In this document: positions 58,691-64,000 of the stretch, in pieces | How positions within the stretch are numbered: position 1 is the stretch's first letter | How the letters are laid out: each line of letters starts with the position of its first letter | From: Arcuatula senhousia | Lineage: Eukaryota; Mollusca; Bivalvia; Mytilida; Mytilidae | Direction: 5' to 3' | Assembly (NCBI GenBank): GCA_963971305.1 | Contig: OZ020303.1 | Span: forward strand, 33,282,106 to 33,346,105 | DNA length: 64,000 nt | Notes under the pieces: model-generated | Told to the model about the DNA's origin: nothing | The model's database searches: none | Seen by the model: only the letters and a program-made list of their open reading frames with translations | Translations under genes and position numbers: made by a program

Positions 58691-59000
58691 AAAAAAACAA
58701 AAGGCTCCCAGGAGCCTGAATCGCTTACCTGGTCTTGTTGTCAACCCTTTAAAGAACTTTGTAGAGCTAAATAAGCTGAACATTTAAGCAAGCAACAGCT
58801 TTTCTCTTTCAGCAATAGTTTACATTCTGTAGGCCAAAAACGTGCAAAATGTTATTTAAAGGGCCATCTGAACACTTTGACTCTATAGAGACTTTTGTTA
58901 AGAGCTTGATGAACTGAAAATTTAAGCAAGCAATCACTTTTCTTTATCTGCTATAGTTTTCATTATATAAGCCAAAAATAATGAAAACATGTTAATTTAG

Positions 59001-59162
59001 AGGCTGTAATCAAAGGCGGATCTAGGACCGGCGAACCGGGCACCCATGCCCAATTTGACAAAAAAATTGGTTAGGAACTGTATGAAACAAGAGGTTCCAG
59101 AAGTTTTTTTTTATAATTGCCCGCCCCCCCCCCCAGTTTGAAAATTTCTGGATCCGCCACAG
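59001..59162. mobile_element. hAT-like MITE (copy 1)
   Basis: AAAGGCGGATCTAGGACC at the left and CTGGATCCGCCACAG at the right are inverted. GGCGGATCCAG ends occur in hAT MITEs. Internal: AACAAGAGGTTCCAGAAG and a C run. Confidence 0.55.
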
Positions 59163-59770
59163 GTAATCCCAATAAGGGGTCTTCTGCCTACTTCAACCCT
59201 ATGAATGCTTTTGTAGAGCTAAAATGAGCTATACATTTATGTATGCAACAGCTTTTCCCTATCTGCAATAGTTATATTCTAAAGGCCAGAAACACTATTT
59301 TTTGCCTTTAAGGGGCTGTAACCCCTATAAGGGGTCATCTGACAACTTCGACCCTGGAAGACTTTTGTAGAGCTAAATGAGCTGAACATTTAGGCAAGCA
59401 ACAGGTTTTCTATATCTGCAATAGTTATATTCTAAAGGCCAAAAACACTATTTTTTGCCTATATGGGGCTGTAACCCCTGTAAGAGTTCATCTTACAACT
59501 TTGACCCTAAGGAGACTTTTATAGAGCTTAATGAGCTGAAAATTTAAGCAAGCAACAGCTTTTCTCTTTCAGCAATAGCTTACATTCTGTAGGCCAAAAC
59601 ATGCAAAATGTTATTTAAAGGGCCATCTGAACGCGTTGATTCTATAGAGACTTTTGTTAAGAGCTTAATGAACTGAACATTTAAGCAAGCAACCACTTTT
59701 CTTTATCTGCTATAGTTTTTATTATATAAGCCAAAAACATGAAAACATGTTAATTTAGAGGCTGTAATCA

Positions 59771-59934
59771 AAGGCGGATCTAGGACCAGCGAACCGGGCA
59801 CGCAACCCCCCCCCCCCCCCCCCCCATTTGACAAAAAAAATTGGTTAGGAACTGTATGAAACAAGAGGTTCCAGAAGGTTTTTTTTAATAATTGCTCGCC
59901 CCCCAGTTTGAAAATTTCTGGATCCGCCACAGGT
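59771..59934. mobile_element. hAT-like MITE (copy 2, same insertion site duplicated)
   Basis: Same element and same flanks (GAGGCTGTAATC on the left, AGGTAATCCC on the right) as copy 1, with a longer C run (about 20). It was therefore duplicated with its host block, not inserted twice. The minus-strand frame starting ADPEIFKLGG is an artefact of this element. Confidence 0.6.
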
Positions 59935-61083
59935 AATCCCTATAAGGGGTCATCTGCCTACTTCAACCCTATGAATGCTTTTGTAGAGCTAAAATGAGCT
60001 ATACATTTTAGCAAGCAACAGCTTTTCCCTATCTGCAATTTTTCTATTCTAAAGGCCAAAAACACTATTTTTGCCTTTAAGGGGCTGTAACCCCTATAAG
60101 GGGTCATCTGACAACTTCGACCCTGGAAGACTTTTGTAGAGTTATATGAGCTGAACATTTAGGCAAGCAACAGCTTTTCTATATCTGCAATAGTTGTCAT
60201 TCTATAGGCCAAAAACACTATTTTTTGCCTATATCCGGCTGTAACCCCTGTAAGAGGTCATCTGACAACTTAGACCCTCAGGAGACTTTTGTAAAGCTAA
60301 ATGAGCTGAACATTAAGCAAGCAACAGCTTTTCTCTATCTGTCATAGTTTTCATTCCATAGGCCAAAAACACTATTTTTTGCCTTTAAGGGACTGTAATC
60401 CCTATAAGGGGTCATCTGACAACTTTCACACTATGGAGACTTTTATAGAGCTAAATGAGCTGAACATTTAAGCAAGCAAAAGCTTTTTCTCTATCTGCAA
60501 TAGTTTTCATTCTATAAGCCAAAAACATGAAAAAACTCATCTTTAAGGGGCTGTAAACCCTGTAAGGGATCATCTGACAACTTCAACCAAGTTGAGGCTT
60601 TTGTAAAACTTTTGATGCTGAAGCAGTTGGGTGGCATCAGATTTCATCTATCTCTTATACTTTTTGATTAACAAGCCAAAATCAGTAGTCTGACCCCCCT
60701 GGTCTATTTTAAGCCACGGCGGCCATGTTTTTTGACGGATCAAAATTTGAAACACTTCTATAGTACAGGACATGCTAAGGAATAATCATACCAAGTTTCA
60801 TAAAATTCTGTACAGTAGTTTCAGAGGAGAAGATTTTTGAAAAATTGTTAACAGATGACAGGCGACAGACGACAGACAACAGACAAGGACGTCGGACGCC
60901 AATTGATTGCAAAAGCTCACATGGACCTTAGGTCCAGGTGAGCTAACAAATCAGTACTGGTACATTGTAAATGCCAAATATTGTAAATATCAAGATGACA
61001 AAAATAGCTGTTCTGTCAAAAAGTTTAAGGTAGGCAAAACATTATAGTTAAAAAGAAAGACATAATTGTAATGTTGGTCATAC

Positions 61084-61263
61084 CTCCTTGCAGATGTGAT
61101 GCAGATAATCCTGCCCTTGTTTTGAATGTCCTCCGAGTTATACTGTTGCTGGGTCTCTGTCTGTTCACAAAGAGCTTCAATAGCATGGGAAAGACTATGT
61201 AAGAGGTCGTAGTCATCTTCTTTGCCACATACACTTGCCGACATGTCCCAAGGCCAGCATTAC
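61084..61263 (-). pseudogene. INTS13: INTS13 (Asunder) internal exon 2 of those in the window, with a frame break
   Basis: Minus strand: acceptor TTTTCTTATAG before 61263 and donor AGGAG|GTATGA after 61084. The first part reads VMLALGHVGK (human MAALAAVG region). The main part reads EDDYDLLHSLSHAIEALCEQ and NKGRIICITSAR, aligning with human CSILHGLVAAVETLC and NRGRIICITNAK. These two parts are in different frames: the first runs into TGA near 61212, while the second is offset by one base. The exon is 180 nt, but entry phase 0 and exit phase 2 require a length of 3n+2. The cause is one extra base (or two missing) around 61212-61235: either a true mutation or a sequence error. The homology call itself is strong. 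Confidence 0.75.
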
Positions 61264-61899
61264 CTATAAGAAAACAGATATAAACTTAGCATGATAATTG
61301 ACACACTTTAAAGAAAAGTATGTACTGTGTACTGTGTAGAAACTTTTTTTTCAATATTCAAATTGATCTGGAACCATTTTCATGATTCTACATGGATGCC
61401 TGCATTGAATAACCCCTTATTTGTGTCAAATGTTAGAATTTGCTGCAAGTAGTTTTCTACAAATTTTCAGAGATGCAGATAATCTTTTTTTCTTGTCAGA
61501 CATTAGTTCCTACAAAATAGATAAGTTTGCCAGATCTGCAAAAATTTTATGAAACTTATCCACTTGAGCTGTAATAAATTATTCCAAAACTTTGCAAGAC
61601 ATAGGTCCTGCACAATGTCTTCACTTGCTGAACCTGCTGAAATTTTGCTCCCTTTGTCTGACAGGTCTGGCTATCTGCATCACTGATTTTATACACAGTA
61701 ACATGCATCATTCAAGTTTATCAATTAACTTGCTTATGTCTTTTTCACAAATGATATTCAAATTTTGGACATTTGAATAAAGAAATGCTGATACAAAAAT
61801 ACAGTTACACTTTCAATGGCTTAAAACTTACTAAGGGTAAACTAAAAAAAAAAAGATTGAAGAAAGATCTTTAAGATTAAAATTCAATGCCTAGTTTAC
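61264..61899. other. INTS13 intron, nothing further recognised
   Basis: AT-rich, bounded by the donor at 61899 and the acceptor at 61264 on the minus strand. Confidence 0.6.
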
Positions 61900-61965
61900 C
61901 TGCTGTATGTTTTGTTCCTTTCTTGACCATGTATTCAGTGACTGTTCTCCCACAACTACCTGAAT
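61900..61965 (-). CDS. INTS13: INTS13 (Asunder) internal exon 1 of those in the window
   Basis: Minus strand: acceptor TTTTTCTGTTTCAG before 61965, donor CAGCAG|GTAAAC after 61900. 66 nt encode QVVVGEQSLNTWSRKEQNIQ, matching human GAHVLNSWTQEDQNLQ. The phase is 0 at both ends and fits the next exon. The first six residues match poorly; another frame would give DSG as in human SDSGAH, so a second frame problem near the acceptor cannot be excluded. Earlier exons are not in the window; a fragment of another gene starts 115 bp away. Confidence 0.7.
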
Positions 61966-62079
61966 CTGAAACAGAAAAAAATCATTACAGATTTTAAAAA
62001 TGGTGCTTATTTTATTCTGATTCCTGTAATGGGTTTGTTTGTTTGGGTTTAACACCCTTTTTTGAAGCACCTGGGTCGC

Positions 62080-62670
62080 CTCTGCTCAAGTGAGCAAAAT
62101 TCATCATCAGAGTCTGCACAAAGCCGAAATCAAAGATGTCCAAAAAGGGCAGCCTACAAATTTAAACATTTAATTCAGAAAAGGTTTAACCAAGAAGAAA
62201 AGCCACGTATCAAGAGTGAGTCTCCATCAACAGATTCACGGGAAGACGACACAGAACAAGGATGTAAGAAGATAAAAGTGTTTGGATCAGAAACTCTAAA
62301 ATCGAACTCTTCCTGTTACCTAGGTTCCGAAAACAGTTCTACAAATAGTTTTTGTAGTGGTATGAATAAGAGTACAAAACACAGGATCATAAACAGTCTG
62401 GAGGAGAATTTTAATGGTGAACATGACCATCTTTCTGCATTTGTATTGCATCCATTAGGCACACACTATGTGCCAGTAACAATACATCCGAATCATTTCC
62501 GTCATGTTTTCAAAGATGAGTCCAAGGGATCAACAGCATATCATCCAATCAGTATCCCTGTCAATTTCTGTGGACCAAGCATCTCCATCGAGACACAAGT
62601 TGATCAGCACCTTCTGTATGGAACAGATTATGAGAAGTCCGTATCGTACACAGATAGCTGCACGGGATGA
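62080..62670 (+). pseudogene. 3' half of the host exon, second diverged copy
   Basis: Homology with 34066-34655 begins abruptly at CTGCTCAAGTGAGC and runs to the TGA at 62668. The frame is open: CSSEQNSSSESAQSRNQRCP, YKFKHLIQKRFNQEEKP, a changed middle, then VLHPLGTHYVPVTIHPNHF and the terminal DSCTG. The last 75 residues differ from the other copy at only a handful of positions, the middle at about a third. The 5' part of the exon and its acceptor are missing; a SINE-like tail precedes it. It is either a remnant under past selection or part of a gene whose exon border moved. Confidence 0.8.
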
Positions 62671-63014
62671 ACAGGGAATTGTATCATACAGATCGTTGAA
62701 CAACTACAAACATGAACATTTTTTTTGTGCTAGTGTTGTCTCATCATTGTTGACATTAATTGATTTATGTTTGTTTATGTTAACTGTTAACAGAAGATTA
62801 ACAAAGAGATCTTTAAGTGACAATCACGATTTTCAAAGTTAAAAACTTACTTTTTCATTAATACATGAGTGTATTCATTTAAGAAAAACATTGACAGAGA
62901 ATGCAGTTTAAATAATAAGGTCATTTATAGGAAAGAAAACTATGTTTGCTAACAACATTTAGGTACTACATGTACTAGAAGCAAATAATTCCAAAGAACA
63001 TTATTAAGGTGACC
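62671..63014 (+). other. Duplicated 3' UTR of the host gene (without insertion)
   Basis: CATACAGATCGTTGAACAAC to GTGACCAC matches 34656-34845 plus 36379-36545. It shows the empty site of the Helentron-like element. 63015-63464 holds no gene; the phrase ACTCAATCTAATGATAATA occurs twice (63024 and 63354). Confidence 0.75.
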
Positions 63015-63464
63015 ACAATACTCAATCTAATGATAATATAAAGCACCAATGCAAAAAAAAAATTATATATATAGTTATAATGCAAGACTGACAAATCAAT
63101 AAAAGAGAGAAAAAAAATTTAACCGCGCCAACCATGTGTTGGGGAATGAAACATATACAAATAAACCTTCACAAAGGAGAGCATAATTTTACTACCGTTC
63201 AATTAGGGACAATTGGAGTTATCTCCCATTCTCCACAATTGAGACTCTAGTGTTTGGAGAAGGGTGCTTTATTAATAATAATCAAATTAGTATCATATCA
63301 TACATGTAACATGCACAATGCATAACATATTAAGTCTAATTAATCCACAATACTCAATCTAATGATAATAGAAAGCACCATTGCCAAGAATGAGCCAAAC
63401 ACTAGAGTAAAAAAAAAGAAGAAAAGGGGGGCCTTTTAGGTCAAGTCTAATAAAAAGACAGTGA

Positions 63465-63625
63465 GAAAATGAAAATAACACTGGTATATGTGTCAGTGAA
63501 AGTAGTAAATTTATGAAAATAACACTGGTAATGTTTCAGTGAAAAGCAATATAAAGTTTCATGAAAATAACGCTTGGGACAAGTATTCGTGGAAAGCAAT
63601 AAGTTTTATGAAAATAACACTTTGT
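63465..63625. repeat. Minisatellite of about 50-bp units, 3-4 copies
   Basis: TGAAAATAACACTGGTA, with TGTCAGTGAAAG-like parts and ATAAGTTT, recurs at about 63468, 63516, 63562 and 63608. It overlaps the 3' end of the recombinase frame. Confidence 0.6.
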
Positions 63626-63998
63626 ACATCTCTTTGGTCACAGCAAATGATGAGGCTTTAGCATTTTTGATATAAGTTTCATAACAATTACTTCTCCAGT
63701 CACCATGTGACTTTAACATCAGTTCTGAAACACCTGCTTTAGCTGCAAGAGTAGCACCACCATGTCTTAAAGAATGTAGACTGTAAAGGCCTGGCTCCAT
63801 ATCACATTTAATCAATAACATAGAATAAATTTGGTATTTACACAAGGGAATTAAAATTAATTTATCTGATCTAGATGGAAGACCTAAAACTGGGTTATTA
63901 GGAAGACCAGGAATAACTTCTAACAGATTAAGGTAGGCCTGAACAGGGCAGAGCTTCCTATCTTGACATTTTGCCAAAGGAATAACATGTAAAAATTC
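63606..63998 (-). CDS. Tyrosine recombinase, C-terminal catalytic part, cut by the window edge
   Basis: The minus-strand frame is open from the window end to a stop at 63606. The listed first codon (63977) is TTG; upstream codons continue EFLHVIPLAKCQDRKLCPVQ, so the protein extends beyond the window. Catalytic features: HSLRHGG (the H-x-x-R box), then KSHGDWRSNCYETYI with the second His and the nucleophile Tyr region. LCPVQAYLNLL is typical of DIRS/Ngaro and Crypton enzymes. Such an enzyme integrates a circular DNA intermediate by strand exchange through a phosphotyrosine. The first catalytic Arg would lie upstream. No stop interrupts the visible part. The companion reverse transcriptase, if any, is outside. 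Confidence 0.75.
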   Translation of the reverse strand, partial: EFLHVIPLAKCQDRKLCPVQAYLNLLEVIPGLPNNPVLGLPSRSDKLILIPLCKYQIYSMLLIKCDMEPGLYSLHSLRHGGATLAAKAGVSELMLKSHGDWRSNCYETYIKNAKASSFAVTKEMYKVLFS

Positions 63999-64000
63999 AT

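Larger units (their letters stand above)
58699..60945 (-). mobile_element. Helentron-like element (copy 3, reverse, complete)
   Basis: The hairpin end GGCTCCCAGGAGCC (58703-58716) with GAATCGCTTACCTGG lies at the low side. The other end reads AAGCTCACATGG, ACCTTAGGTCCAGGTGAGCT (60914-60945). The 155-bp family units (GACTTTTGTAGAGCTAAATG, GCAAGCAACAGCTTTTC, GGGGTCATCTGACAACTT) fill the middle. A block of about 765 bp is duplicated (about 58790-59550 and 59555-60310), each carrying a small inserted element. It lies in the intron between INTS13 exons. Confidence 0.75.

Noticed and set aside
59703..59930. Minus-strand protein starting ADPEIFKLGG with a glycine run
   Set aside because: It lies in the hAT-like MITE and its C/G homopolymer. 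The phrase is a common false protein from this repeat.

Overview
The window looks like AT-rich, intron-containing animal DNA, most likely from a bivalve mollusc and probably a mussel. The reasons are spliced exons with GT/AG borders, a conserved metazoan gene (INTS13), LINE, Penelope-like and tyrosine-recombinase retroelements, a tRNA-derived SINE, TTAGGG-type telomere-like sequence, and several families of non-autonomous elements stuffed with tandem repeats, as known from bivalves. Nothing bacterial (operons, ribosome binding sites, CRISPR) is present. Most of the window is mobile DNA, and real host coding sequence is only a few exons.

Layout. 1-20390: an old, diverged copy of the start and end of a 4.5-kb host segment (361-678, 18121-18245, 20136-20390), split by nested insertions. 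These are a Helentron-like element (679-2752), a 5'-truncated LINE (minus strand, 18120 down to 2753), and inside that LINE's reverse transcriptase a 12.4-kb foldback-type element (3235-15619). The foldback element has 1.7-1.9-kb inverted arms and carries LINE pieces, a long Penelope-like ORF (7451-9613), telomere-like sequence and a 170-bp satellite. A second Penelope-like fragment (18246-20135) is itself split by a Helitron-like element (18560-19868). 20391-33920: three nearly identical 4.51-kb tandem units, each ending in the 5' part of one host exon. 33760-34655: the complete last coding exon of that gene, followed by its 3' UTR, which is interrupted by another Helentron-like element (34846-36378). 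36379-45090: repeats, including a 382-bp satellite array inserted in a further Helentron-like copy (40337-42061). 45228-45647: a first coding exon of an unrecognised gene, preceded by a broken 159-bp tandem duplicate of itself. 45650-57100: SINE, MITEs and dispersed repeat pairs. 57100-61965 (minus): three exons of INTS13 (Integrator subunit 13/Asunder), the middle one with a one-base frame break; a Penelope-like fragment and a Helentron-like element lie in the intron. 62080-63014: a diverged second copy of the 3' half of the exon at 33760-34655. 63606 to the end (minus): a tyrosine recombinase of the DIRS/Ngaro/Crypton type, cut by the window edge.

How the parts relate. The host genes do not form a pathway. 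The main story is a layered history: one exon was amplified as 5' fragments upstream and as a 3' fragment downstream, and both regions were then peppered with insertions whose order can be read from nesting. The strongest candidate for something undescribed is the 12.4-kb foldback element, with the stepwise 4.5-kb partial-gene amplification second. I saw no defence, biosynthetic or other multi-gene system.
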